Assembly: GCF_001540865.1 (NCBI RefSeq)
Contig: NC_033627.1
Span: 1,808,432-1,872,431 of the forward strand
DNA length: 64,000 nt
Origin: Ananas comosus
Taxonomy: Eukaryota > Streptophyta > Magnoliopsida > Poales > Bromeliaceae
Reading direction: 5' to 3'
Position numbers and translations under genes: made by a program. This document shows, piece by piece, positions 23,209 through 37,715 of the stretch (within the stretch, counting starts at the first letter, position 1; every line of letters starts with the position of its first letter). The notes under the pieces are model-generated. The model was not told where the DNA came from and ran no database searches. It saw only the letters and a list, made by a program, of their open reading frames with translations.

Positions 23209-25710
23209 TTATATATTTACCTCTGCGGATTCTCCATCTACGCTTTGCGAATCTCTACAAGCTTCCTCTCCTTCCTCTTCAATGCTCGAAAGATTCGCAT
23301 CTTTACTTCTCAGATAAGCTTGGTGCAGTTGTGAAGCACATTCAAGATGCCACAAGACTTCGCCCATCGAAGGCCGGTTCTTCCCCTCCTCGGCAAGGCA
23401 TTTCTCAGCTATCTCTCCAAACTTTTTCAAGGACTCCAAAGAGTAATTACCTTCGAGCCGCGGGTCCGTGATAGTCTCGATCGAATTCTTCCTTTGCCAA
23501 TAAACCGCCCACTCAGCAAGATTTATCTGATCCCTCGGCAAACTCGGATTAATAACAGGTCGAGCACATAGCACTTCAAATAGCACAACACCAAAGGAAT
23601 AGACATCTGATTTTTCTGTTAATTGCTGCCGTCTAAAGTATTCAGGATCGAGGTAACCAAAACTTCCTTTCACGGCGGTACTAACATGCGTACGGTCCAA
23701 TGCCGGACCATCTTTCGACAGCCCAAAGTCCGCCACTTTCGCAACAAAGTCCCTGTCTAACAGTATATTTGTTGTCTTAACATCTCGGTGAATTATTCCT
23801 CTTTCTGCTCCGGTGTGAAGGTAGTGGAGTCCACGAGCTGCCCCGATACAAGCGTCGAGCCTTTGCTTCCATGTAAGAGGGGGGAGAGCGCTCCCAAATA
23901 AATGGCCTCTCAAAGTCCCATTAGCCATGTACTCGTAGACCAAAACCATCTCCTTTTGTTCGTCGCAATACCCAATCAAGGAAACAAGGTGGCGATGTCG
24001 GAGCTTCGAAAGCATCTCAATCTCCGTCTCAAATTCTTTCAAGCCCTGTTGAGAATGTGGGTGGGCGCGTTTAATCGCTGCAAATTTGCCATCTTCGATC
24101 TCGCCCTTGTAAACCTTGCCAAAACCTCCGACTCCAATAACCAGTGATTCATCGAAGTTCTTCGTAGCTGCTCTAATTTCCCCTATTGTGAATCTCCTCC
24201 CTGTTCTGGCACTTGCCATCGATCCATTAGGGTTTAGCGGCGAAAGGGATGCAAGAGCATTTGTGTTGCTTCCCACGGTCCCATGAAGAGAGAGCGGGCG
24301 CCAATTAGGATTATTTTTTGGGGGGTCCTTTACGCGAATTGCTTTCTTTTTTCGGATAAAGAAGCAAAATATAACAACAAAAAGTAAAGATACCATGAAT
24401 ACAAAACCAACGCCAGAACCAATTCCAATCCGCAAGGCCTTACTTTTTGCCTCTTTCTCATTAACAACATTCTCATTACCATCGACCCTCTTCGTAGCAC
24501 GAGCAACATTACCGTTTCGGCTGATCTTGAAGATCTCAACCCCGTTGAGAAGCGCATCAGAGCCCGTCGGACCAGTTGCCGAATCCGGGCCCAATTGGAG
24601 CCAAAGGGCGCCCATCTGTTGCGTAGCTGCATCGACGTAGTCCTCGTGGTAGGCTTTGTTCTTCCCTCCTGCTTTCACGAACACATCATAATTTGCCGCA
24701 GCAGTTTTGTTGTTTATATAAATCCTAAAAATTCTCTGATTTGGCTGATCGTACACCAACTCGCAGAAATGCAGCCGGACTAAGTAATCAAAGTTGGGAT
24801 CCACATCAAATTTCCACGACACGTTGAAGCTCTTCTCAAGAACTTGATTATCGGTCATCACTCTCGCCGTTTCGTAGACCAATAGAGGAGCAATTAGAGA
24901 ACCATTTACGGAGGAATAGCTTATATTCGAAGAATTGGTAATAGTACTTGCAGCACTAAGCGAGAACATGAACTTCTCATCTGATTCCCAATTCCTCCAG
25001 AAACCAGGATCTTCCTCCGACTCTATTCTCGGGCCTCCAACATTCAATCTATACATAGTCTCAATCCCACGATCGACCAAACTGAATGTGCTCTTCGTCC
25101 CACCGTCTCCGCCAACTTTAGTAGCGAAGCCGCCGAACAAGTCGTCATCAGGGAAAGGGATTACCTCAATTGCATTGATGAAGGCAAAAGACGCCGAATC
25201 GGGGCTAAACCCAATCAGAAGCTGATTTGAACTAATGTTTAGGAAATACTCTTTGACAAGGGTGCCGCTTGTCGAATTGCTTCTCAGATTCCTCCAGTAA
25301 ATCTCTCCTGGGACATTGAACATCGAAACAAGCTTCAAGTTGTCGGCGGATACGTCAAACAAGGACTCGTTTGCATTGTAATTAGTAAAGAAAGGGCAGA
25401 AGTGGAGGCGCACGAAGTAACTTCCGGGCACCACGCTGAAGTTGTAGGTCGACGATGCATTAAATATGCGAGCGGTTCTATATAGAGTTCCGTACACGGG
25501 TTCTCCGGTAATCGTCGGGGTCGACGCGACAATTCCGGTAGAGCTTAGGGTGAAGTTATCGGAAGGAGATGAATCGCCGACCCATTTCCTACCGTCGGCG
25601 TAGATGCTTGAATCGGAGCCGCAATTGATCATAAATGGTCTAACTAGAGCTTGTCCGAGTGTTAGAGGTACAAATCCTAAAATAACTAAACAAAGCCCAT
25701 AAAATCTCAT
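23209..25710 (-). CDS. CrRLK1L malectin-like receptor kinase (FERONIA/HERK/THESEUS family)
   Basis: Intronless 833-residue plasma-membrane receptor kinase of the Catharanthus roseus RLK1-like family, which senses cell-wall state and, in several members, RALF peptides. A signal peptide (1-19, ending LTLGQ) precedes an extracellular tandem malectin-like region (about 24-405; MINCGSDSSIYADGRKWVGD, VRLHFCPF, YDYLVRLHFCEL-like FDYLVRLHFCELVYDQ, ALLNGVEIFKI). A membrane helix follows at about 424-447 (VGFVFMVSLLFVVIFCFF), then a kinase domain at about 510-785: GVGGFGKVYKG, AIKRA with the catalytic Lys near 545, HRDVKTTNILL near 641, DFGLSK, GSFGYLDPEY. All catalytic motifs are intact, so an active kinase is expected. 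The DGRKW phrase suggests the HERK2/At1g30570-like branch, but I am not sure of the subgroup. Absence of introns is normal for this family. Confidence 0.95.
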   Translation of the reverse strand: MRFYGLCLVILGFVPLTLGQALVRPFMINCGSDSSIYADGRKWVGDSSPSDNFTLSSTGIVASTPTITGEPVYGTLYRTARIFNASSTYNFSVVPGSYFVRLHFCPFFTNYNANESLFDVSADNLKLVSMFNVPGEIYWRNLRSNSTSGTLVKEYFLNISSNQLLIGFSPDSASFAFINAIEVIPFPDDDLFGGFATKVGGDGGTKSTFSLVDRGIETMYRLNVGGPRIESEEDPGFWRNWESDEKFMFSLSAASTITNSSNISYSSVNGSLIAPLLVYETARVMTDNQVLEKSFNVSWKFDVDPNFDYLVRLHFCELVYDQPNQRIFRIYINNKTAAANYDVFVKAGGKNKAYHEDYVDAATQQMGALWLQLGPDSATGPTGSDALLNGVEIFKISRNGNVARATKRVDGNENVVNEKEAKSKALRIGIGSGVGFVFMVSLLFVVIFCFFIRKKKAIRVKDPPKNNPNWRPLSLHGTVGSNTNALASLSPLNPNGSMASARTGRRFTIGEIRAATKNFDESLVIGVGGFGKVYKGEIEDGKFAAIKRAHPHSQQGLKEFETEIEMLSKLRHRHLVSLIGYCDEQKEMVLVYEYMANGTLRGHLFGSALPPLTWKQRLDACIGAARGLHYLHTGAERGIIHRDVKTTNILLDRDFVAKVADFGLSKDGPALDRTHVSTAVKGSFGYLDPEYFRRQQLTEKSDVYSFGVVLFEVLCARPVINPSLPRDQINLAEWAVYWQRKNSIETITDPRLEGNYSLESLKKFGEIAEKCLAEEGKNRPSMGEVLWHLECASQLHQAYLRSKDANLSSIEEEGEEACRDSQSVDGESAEVNI

Positions 25711-26540
25711 TTCTAGGTAGAATTTATGAAGAACTTGTGATCACTACAACTTCTCGAGGATGTGAATCACCAATAACTACAGCGAAAAGCAGAGACCAGA
25801 GCCATCTTCTTGTGATCTAAACACTAGAATCAAAGCAATCGCCAAAAAAAAAAAAAAAAAAAATACGGCCTCAGCTCAGGATCTGGGTTTCCAAATNATT
25901 TATGAAGAACTTGTGATCACTACAACTTCTCGAGGATGTGAATCACCAATAACTACAGCGAAAAGCAGAGACCAGAGCCATCTTCTTGTGATCTATAATA
26001 TAGAATTTTAGGATTCAACAACGAAAACCCTGAAAATCATACGGCCTCAGCTCAGGATCTGGGTTTCCAAATTTTGCTCCTGTAATTATGAGCACCTGCC
26101 CATGTAATTTGTGAAGAATCAGCAGAAGTTTAACATGGATGGCTAAGAAATCACTGAAAAGGCACTATCACTGCCCAGTATCTTTTGTGCTGTGAAGTAA
26201 ATCAAACTGCAAGGAGAAGAGAAAATAAAAGAAGAGAAAAGAAATAAAAACTCTCTCACCTGGAGATTTTGGGAAAGGCTTTTGGGAAAGTGGGGGTAGA
26301 TAAACAATTGCTCGTTTTGTTCTCTGTGATGGTAGTGCGTTATGTGGTTGTGGGAGGCGAGTGTGCTGGTTGAGAATCAGAGGAAATGGCGAAGTGCCCC
26401 ATTTTATTTTATAATTATTAGTTGTTATTATTATTGGTTATTATTATTCAAATAATAATCTAGTCCAGAAGAAGGGGGAAAGAGGACGGGGCCCACCCGG
26501 GCCGGCGAGGCAAACACATGGTTTTGTCTACGGGTGGATC
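25711..26540 (-). promoter_or_regulatory. CrRLK1L 5' leader and promoter, with a redundant contig overlap
   Basis: About 25719-25896 is repeated at 25898-26074 on either side of the gap symbol n (25897), with matching first 90 and last 30 bases and a divergent A-rich middle. It probably contains the 5' untranslated region. A GC-rich stretch at 26480-26515 is upstream. No TATA box is convincing. Confidence 0.5.
25897..25897. other. Assembly gap symbol (n)
   Basis: A single n between two near-identical copies of the CrRLK1L leader. Confidence 0.95.
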
Positions 26541-27360
26541 AACCGAACCGCTTTTTTATAATCCGCGGATCCACTTGCCCTGTTGGCGTGTTTCTCTCTT
26601 TCTGTCTAACGTGAACGCGAGAGATGGCTCTCTGGACCCCGTTCGCCACGTCACCTAAATGGTCTCCTTCGCCAGGTCTTAGCGAGTAGTGAGATGATGT
26701 TTGGTGGTTGGAGGGTCTATAAGTGGCACGGTGGATATAATGCAACTAATATTTTCTACAATGAGGAATGTACGAACCTCACGCACCACACGAGGGACTA
26801 CAGGGCTACTAGCTCCCCTTTTTAGAGCTTTCAAAAATTTTTAAGTTCATTTTATAGATCTAAAAAAATTTAAGTATTTATCCGTAAATATGATTAAGAC
26901 CATTTAGTGTTCCTGTGAAAAAGATCCAATTGGTGAATTACATCTAACATAGATGATATCATCCGAGAATCATAAAGCTTAAAACGTTATTTTTGTGCCT
27001 CAGAAATCATAATTCGCACAAGGGACCAAACTGTCGACAAAGGACACTGGACTGATTCAATCACCTTTCGACGCTAAAGAACCCTAATATTGATAAACCT
27101 GCAGCGACTAATTTTTTTCATACATAAATTCATCCACTCAATAGCCAGTTAAATACACACATAATTTAACCACAGCAGCTGTAATAGGAAAAGCCTACCT
27201 GGGTGAAATTAGTAGGAAAAGCAGCAAACTAGTTGCTAGACCAGTTACATCAATTACAAAACGTAAATAAAGGGAAAGCACATAAACTAGCCACTTCTAT
27301 CATTTTTTTTAACTTCCCATTTATGACTTTTAATTCCTTCGAAAAGAGTCTTTTTTATGC
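26541..27360. other. Intergenic, no gene seen
   Basis: Lies between the CrRLK1L promoter and the MSI1 3' end. The minus-strand open frame at 26539-26745 has no domain and I regard it as chance. The right part (about 27100-27360) would be the MSI1 3' untranslated region. Confidence 0.5.
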
Positions 27361-31371
<4,011 letters not shown>

Positions 31372-31643
31372 GGGTAAATTACACTGTTACCCTCTGAACT
31401 TTTGGCGAAGTTTCACTTTACCCCACGAACTCCTAAAATGGACATCTAACCTCCTAAACTCTAGTATTTCGTTCATGTTACCCCTTCCGTCAGTTTTTCG
31501 TCAAGCTCCGTTAATCGGAAACTAACGGAAGGGGTAAAACGAATGAAATATTAGAGTTTAGGGTGTTAGATGTCTATTTTAGGAGTTTGGGGGGTTAAGT
31601 GAAACTCGCTAAAAGTTCAGGAGGTAATAGTGCAATTTACTCC
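31372..31643. mobile_element. Foldback MITE, family B copy 1
   Basis: Imperfect inverted repeat over its whole length. The left arm GGGTAAATTACACTGTTACC then CTGAACTTTTGGCGAAGTTT is mirrored on the right by AAACTCGCTAAAAGTTCAG and GGTAATAGTGCAATTTACTC. The centre folds at CTCCGTTAATCGGAAACTAACGGAAG. A second copy lies at 32107. I could not find a convincing target duplication. Confidence 0.7.
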
Positions 31644-32106
31644 GTAGGGGACTCTTGACTATAAATTATTTTGTTATAATATGTTACTTATGGATTGACT
31701 ATTAATCCTCAATTTAGTGATCATGCTTGATTTTGAATTTATATATATTTTTTATTCTAAAATAAATTATACCATAATTTATCCTATATTTTATTATAAT
31801 AAAATAAAAGTGAAAGAAATGAATTAGAGTGACTTAAAGATAAAAAAAGAGCGATACTAACTACTTACGATGCTCGAATACTCTACTATCCTGGTGTACT
31901 CGCTAATATGGTTGATTTACAATAGGTGTCCTCACTCGGATATAGAGATTTTAATTCTTAGTTAATTTTCTATAGTACTCGTTTGTCTCTTTTATCTTTA
32001 GAAGTATTGTTCTATAAAATACACTTAAATAAAATTTTTGTACTTTATTTCAGCCAATTAAAAATTTTTAATATAAAAATATAAAAATAATTTATAGTAA
32101 AAATTT

Positions 32107-32371
32107 GGGTGAATTGTATTGTTATCCCCTGAACTTTTCGCGAGTTTCACTTAACGACTCCTAAAATAGACATCTAACACCCTAAATGATAATATTTAAT
32201 TCGTTTTATCCATTCCGTCAGTTTTCAGTTAACGGAGCTTGACGGAAAACTGATGGAAGGAATAATATGAACGAAATATTAGAGTTTAGGAGGTTAGATG
32301 TCCATTTTAGAAGTTCGAGGAGTAAAGTGAAACTTCGCCAAAAGTTCAGGGGGTAACAATACAATTTACCC
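32107..32371. mobile_element. Foldback MITE, family B copy 2
   Basis: Same inverted-repeat architecture and words as 31372-31643: GGGTGAATTGTATTGTTATC on the left and GGGGGTAACAATACAATTTA on the right, with GACATCTAACACCCTAAA and its inverted partner inside. It is diverged from copy 1. No clear target duplication. Confidence 0.7.
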
Positions 32372-32384
32372 TATATGCCTATAT

Positions 32385-32560
32385 AACGCTAGATAAAATA
32401 GAGTTGTGGAAAAAACATATAGGGATATGTTTTTGCGTTCTTCAGTGGAACCGTAAAAAATATATTGTAACTGACCTATATTCGTTTTATCCCTATATGC
32501 TTTTTCTACAACTCTATTTTATCTAGCGTTAGATAGGTCTCAATACCAAACTAAACCTAA
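32385..32560. mobile_element. Foldback MITE, family C
   Basis: The left arm ACGCTAGATAAAATAGAGTT (from about 32386) is mirrored by AACTCTATTTTATCTAGCGT (to about 32529). The right arm continues outward to CAATACCAAACTAAACC. It directly abuts family B copy 2, so one element probably inserted beside or into the other. A single-armed relative lies at 20072. Confidence 0.65.
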
Positions 32561-33390
32561 GTGAATGAAAATAGGTCAAAATGGTTATAAAGCCACTTAT
32601 TTATGGATAATAAAATTTTAACCAAGTCAATGAGTTATAGGCAGAGGAAGCTTGACAAGAAAACCACTTTTTAACAGATTAATCATAACCGTTCATTCTT
32701 ATTTGAGATTTTTTTAATTAAGTGATCATACCTAGTCGTGAAAAATATAAGGAATATTCTTTTATTCCTTTTTGGATTCTTTTATAGATAGATAAGAATG
32801 CTATTTTTTAACAGATTAATTATAACCGTTCATTCTTATTTGAGATATTTTTTTAATTAAGTGATTATACCCGTTCGTACCCGCCCCTAGAAAATATAGG
32901 GAATATTTTTTTATTCCTTTTTGAATTCCGCCTGTCGTTGTCGGAATTCCTATACGCTTTTATATATAGTATAGATATGCAAAAGAATTAATTGATCAAC
33001 TTGCATAAAATTCTAACTTGACAAAATTATATGATTTAGTCTCTATTATAAATATATTTTTTATTTTGTAAATTTGGCATAATGGATGTACTTAGAATAT
33101 TGGGCATATTTGGGACTAAAATTTTATGAGAGAGATATTTTTTGTACTCTATTTTGATTATAATAAAAGTTTCCGTTTAGTTTCGTCCTCAGACGTAGAC
33201 TAATAACTGAACCACGTAGATATTTATTTTATTTTTTCTTTTTCTTGATTTTTTTAAATATTTTTACAGCCTACAATTCAGATTTTTTTTTCAATTTTAT
33301 CATAACAATTTTTAGTGCTAAGAATCTTATGTTAGCTCCTCGTCATTGTAAGAAATAAAAGTTACTGCAGCAAGTATTATTCCTTTACTA
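32561..33390. other. Intergenic with a short direct repeat
   Basis: The phrase TTTAACAGATTAATYATAACC plus CGTTCATTCTTATTTGAGAT occurs at about 32669 and again at about 32807, a direct repeat of roughly 90 bp with about 140 bp spacing. It is otherwise AT-rich with no gene. Confidence 0.5.
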
Positions 33391-33407
33391 TATGGAAGCG
33401 CAATTTC

Positions 33408-33565
33408 TTTTTTTTATTTTTTTGAAAGAAAGGTAGAATGCTACCCGCTTCGTTTATTTTATTTTAGAAAAAAACTTAGTTGGAAATGTGAATCAATTAG
33501 GATTCGAACTTGGGTTTCGGATACCAACCACCAAGTTCTTTGCCATTTGCTCTAGAGACGGTCGG
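33408..33565 (-). mobile_element. tRNA-derived SINE, copy 3 (full length)
   Basis: Reverse-oriented member of the SINE family at 5129. Read on the minus strand it starts CCGACCGTCTCTAGAGCAAA (A-box region), has B-box AAGTTCGAATCC, then the GAAGCGGGTAGCATTCTACC hairpin region and an A-rich tail. It is flanked by a perfect 17-bp target duplication TATGGAAGCGCAATTTC at 33391-33407 and 33566-33582. The intact duplication argues for a fairly young insertion. Confidence 0.9.
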
Positions 33566-33582
33566 TATGGAAGCGCAATTTC

Positions 33583-34805
33583 GTCACCTACAAAAGTGAA
33601 GCTGAAATTGAGCGTCGGGTCCAAACTCCCAACATCCAACCTCTTCTGACTCCCGGTGAAACAAACATCCGCTTTTGCTTTTACAAGAAACGATTGTTTC
33701 AAATCATTTAAAAGATTTCTAACTCTCAATTTATATTCAGGATCTTACATTAGCTTCTTGTCACTAGGAGAAACTTTACGCCTTTTTGTCAATAGCTATC
33801 GCGGCAACTATATATTATTATTCGAATTAAACATGCAATAAATCTAATGACCCAAACAAGAGAATCTCTCCCCCAGTAGTGAATGTGAGTGCAACATGAC
33901 CTCAAACCTATATTTTTGTTTTTTAAAAAAAAGTTGTGTGTTTTGTCTCTCAAACTTTCCTATTTTCATTTGTCATTTAGGAAACCCATGTTTTCACTTG
34001 TCATTTAGGAAAACCCAGTTTCTTCCAATTCCCACAGGTGGCATCATAACACTCTGAATGAGGCAATTGGACTCTTTTTTTTGTGAAGTTCTCGGACACT
34101 TCACATTGGAGTAATACTACAGAAAGGGACGTGGTTAGATGAGGCACATCAATTAGGAGGAGGAGTAAATAAAACGGGTGGTAATATTAACAGAGTCATA
34201 TTTATTATCTTAGTGTTGGCTTAAAAGAGGCAAATCGTTTGTTTGAAGTGGCGGAAGGTCGGATTGAATCGAGCCACAATCGAAATTCACATGTATTGTA
34301 TCTGTATATTTCTAACGGCTCGAGTTTTTGAAATTAACGATCTTACATATACAAATATTAGCTCTAATTCAGCCGGTTAATAATAGTAACCAAATTTAAT
34401 TTTGGATTTTCACAATGTCGCTGCCCAAAAAATAATGTTCAGAAAAACATAAAGATGTTTACTTATGCCTTGAGACGCCATTATTAATGACCCATTTTAA
34501 TAGTGGGGAACGCTTTAAACAAATGAGCCGCCCTAGAAAACTTGGGACCTGCGGTGACCGTTATCTCGTCACCTCTCTTTAAATATCGTGCGTGTGGGAG
34601 CCGCCCCTTTCTTCGCGCCATTTTTAAAATCCTCTCCTTTGTCCCTTTCGTCGTCCCCATCAAATCCCCAATACGCATCACCCACGTCCACGTCTCTTAC
34701 TCTAATCAATGGAGTTATACACCCCCCTCCCTCTTCAATATAAATATAGCAGGAATAGTAGGAGAAAGAGACTAGGGCTAATTCTTTTTGTTTTGAGCAC
34801 CAAAC
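33583..34805 (+). promoter_or_regulatory. Upstream region of the NAGK gene
   Basis: No gene is supported. The last 300 bases are GC-richer. A CAATATAAATATAG TATA-like box at about 34736-34749 lies roughly 60-100 bases before the candidate start codons, consistent with the NAGK core promoter. The minus-strand frames at 33493-33729 partly translate the SINE and are not genes. Confidence 0.45.
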
Positions 34806-34838
34806 ATGAAAGGAATGAGGTGGGTGGAGGAGGGAATC

Positions 34839-36886
34839 ATGGAGAAGAAGAGGTATAGGAACGGTAGAATTTGGAATTTTGAGATGGCGAGGGAGGCGGA
34901 CGGAGGAGGCGGCGGCGGCGAGGTTATCCTTGGCCTCGACGGCGGCACCACCACCACCGTGTGCGTGTGCATCCCCGCCGCCGCGCCCTTATCGGGTCGC
35001 GCTGGCGAGCCCCTCCCTATCCTCGCACGAGCCGTAGCCGGTTGTTCGAATCACAACTCCGTTGGAGGTTAAGATCCTAAAATGCCCATTTGTAGAAAGA
35101 AAAAGAATAAAGTTTTAATCTTTGATGAGTTTTGGGTTTTCGTGGTTTCGATTTATGATGATTAAATTAGAGTACATTTGTGATAACATCAAAACACTAA
35201 AAATGAGATTTTTTTTTTAATCTTTTTAAACCTTGGAAAGAAAGGCTAAAGTTATTAGCTTTCCACAAAACTCGATTTTATCATCCTTAAAAATCGTTTT
35301 ATGTTTTGAAAATTCTCAGAAACCAGGGCGAGAGAGACACTCGAGAAGGTTATGGCTCAAGCGCTTTTACAGGCCGGCTCTAATCGCTCTGCGGTATCCG
35401 CTGTTTGCTTAGCTGTAGCCGGTGTGGATCATCCGATCGATCAACAAAGGCTATTGAATTGGCTCAGGTTCGCTCTTTAACTGTAACATAAATCCCCCTT
35501 TTATCTGCTGATCAACCTTTTCTCTTGCTATATTCAGTGTAATACAGTGAGGTTATGTCTGTTTCTAATCTGCTGTTCTACTAAATCTTATTTTTGTAGA
35601 GAAATTTTCCCGAGCCACGTCAAGTTATTCGTACAGAACGATGCTGTCGCGGCTTTGGCCAGCGGAACCATGGGCAAGCTCCATGGTTGTGTGCTAATTG
35701 CGGGGACGGGTACTATCGCTTACGGGTTCACTGATGATGGAAGAGAAGCCCGAGCCGCAGGAGCTGGTCCAATCTTGGGTGACTGGGGAAGGTTGGTTTG
35801 CTCATTTCAATCCTTAGATACACATATTCATTTATGTGGGAAAAGAAAAAAAATTGTTTGCATTTAATGCGCGAAAAGGTATGATTCATGTGGCATGTTA
35901 TTTAGGATGGCATGTTGTGATATGAAATCATGATTGTTTGCATGTATGAAATGCAGTGGATACGGAATTGCCGCACAAGCGTTAACAGCCGTAGTTAAAG
36001 CTCACGACGGGCGTGGCCCTCAAACGTTGCTTACGCATAACATGCTTGAAATTCTGAGTCTCTCTTCGCCAGATGAACTAATCGGGTATATTTCTTTCTA
36101 ACCATATCTTTTCTTTATCTGACAGCATGTTCTTGACAGTAAAGCCGATGTTTTCATCCTTTTTTATACTAGAAATAGTTATAATTTTAGACATGTTCAT
36201 AAGCTGTGAACTCCCTTTTATGTAATTTCTCGAACAGGTGGACATACGAAGATCCTTCCTGGGCCCGCATTGCTGATCTTCTACCAGTAGTGATATCCTC
36301 TGCTGAAGCTGGCGACGAAGTTGCAAATAACATTCTACATAATTCGGTCGCAGAGTTGGCCGATAGCGTCAAAGCTGTTGTCAGAAGACTTGGTTTGAGT
36401 GGTGAAGGTGCGAAAAAAAAAAAGAAGCAACATTCCTCTGGACTTGAAATCAAATTCTCAATCACCCTCATTCTTTTTGTTTTTTCTTATTTTTCTGTCG
36501 CAGACGGAAAAGATCCATTCCCGCTTGTCATGGTGGGGAGAGTTCTTGAAGCGAACGAGAGTTGGGATATCGGCAAGGAAGTGATAGATTGTATCACCAA
36601 GATATATCCAGGAGCTCATCCCATTCATCCCAAAGTGGGTAAATTTTGATCAACAAGAGAAGTTTGATAAATGAAACATTATGTGCTTCTCTGAATCTTT
36701 CTGTTTTTTCTTGGTGTGATTAGACAGTAAAAGAGCACATTCAATTGAGAGGATAAATCAAATCTGAAATTCTGATGCACAATGCCTTTTTTGCCTCTGC
36801 AGGTGGAACCAGCTGTTGGTGCAGCTCTGTTGGCTTGGAATTTTGTTATGGATGAGTTATACTGCCAAATTGCAAGTGATATTTAG
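34839..36886 (+). CDS. NAGK: N-acetyl-D-glucosamine kinase (BadF/BadG-type ATPase fold)
   Basis: Sugar kinase of the eukaryotic N-acetylglucosamine kinase family (plant relative At1g30540), phosphorylating GlcNAc at O6 in amino-sugar salvage. Coding exons are 34839-35067, 35320-35467, 35600-35791, 35957-36085, 36238-36407, 36504-36634 and 36803-36886. Phases fit and give 360 residues. The ATG at 34839 (MEKKRYRNGRIWNFE) matches the family's N-terminus best; ATGs at 34806 and 34815 are in frame upstream. Motifs are VILGLDGGTTTTV (phosphate 1), CSNHNSVGE, VQNDAVAALASGTMGKLHGC, LIAGTGTIAYGF (phosphate 2), GPILGDWGSGYGIAAQALT and VEPAVGAALLAW near the C-terminus. A poly-Gly run (about 22-27) precedes the kinase core. 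The exon 6 donor is unusual (see findings). Identification is strong; substrate is by family. Confidence 0.93.
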
Positions 36887-37715
36887 TCCATAGTTTCAGC
36901 TGGGAAGATCTCCAGGTTAATTTTTAGAAGATTTGTCGCAGTTTGTATTCCCCCCCTCTAGTGTCTGATCTTTTTAGAAGGCTGTGTAGTATCTTGTATT
37001 CTTCATTAATTTACTTTAATAGGGCGTAAAATTATGTTCAGTGAATATTTAATGCAAGTGTAATGAGGGCAGAGTTTGCTTGTTTGCACCTAAAAGAGTG
37101 CACATCCTATTATATTTTCATGCTTGTGAATAGCTGAAATTGTTTCTGAGTTGAGGTTTAGGGTTTCACATTACTAACTGCTTAATTCACTATTTGAATG
37201 GAGAGAAGGAGAGAGAGAAGAAAAGAGAGAAAAGAAGGAAAAATAATACTGTGACAAGCTCTTTTCTCCTCATATTTTCTAAATACCCAAACACTGGAAT
37301 AGAAATTTATTTTCCTTTCTTTTCTTTTCTCTTCTCTCCCATTCTCTCCATTTGAGAAATAAGCCACAATTGATTGCAAACTCCACAAAACTAGTCATTC
37401 ATAAAACTGCACAAATATCTGCAGAAGCCAAAAGGAGAATACAATTTGCCATTTACACTCTACACAGCTTGAGCCAAAACGTAGAATACATGTGTTAATG
37501 CCAACTCTAAGCATTACCTCAAACGAAAAAAAAAAACAAAAGGGGGAAAAGAAAAAAAAAGAAATCATTGACAACTGTGAACCGGGTTCTCAAAGTTTTC
37601 GGCTCCTCGAAAGCCTCGGCAGGTTAATATGGTTCAGAATCATCAGCAATCTAAAAAAGGAAGTCACTTCCGCGATGCTCAAATATGCTATATCCGATGT
37701 ATGTTCCATGTTGAA
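36887..37715. other. Convergent 3' ends of NAGK and the WAP gene
   Basis: Contains both 3' untranslated regions and a short purine-rich/pyrimidine-rich inverted stretch (GAGAAGGAGAGAGAGAAG at about 37200, CTTTTCTCTTCTCTCCC at about 37322) that could fold. No gene. The open frame 37492-37854 overlaps the WAP last exon on the other strand and is a shadow. Confidence 0.5.

Noticed and set aside
24330..24632. 100-residue frame and several plus-strand frames inside the CrRLK1L gene
   Set aside because: Shadows of the 833-residue receptor kinase frame.
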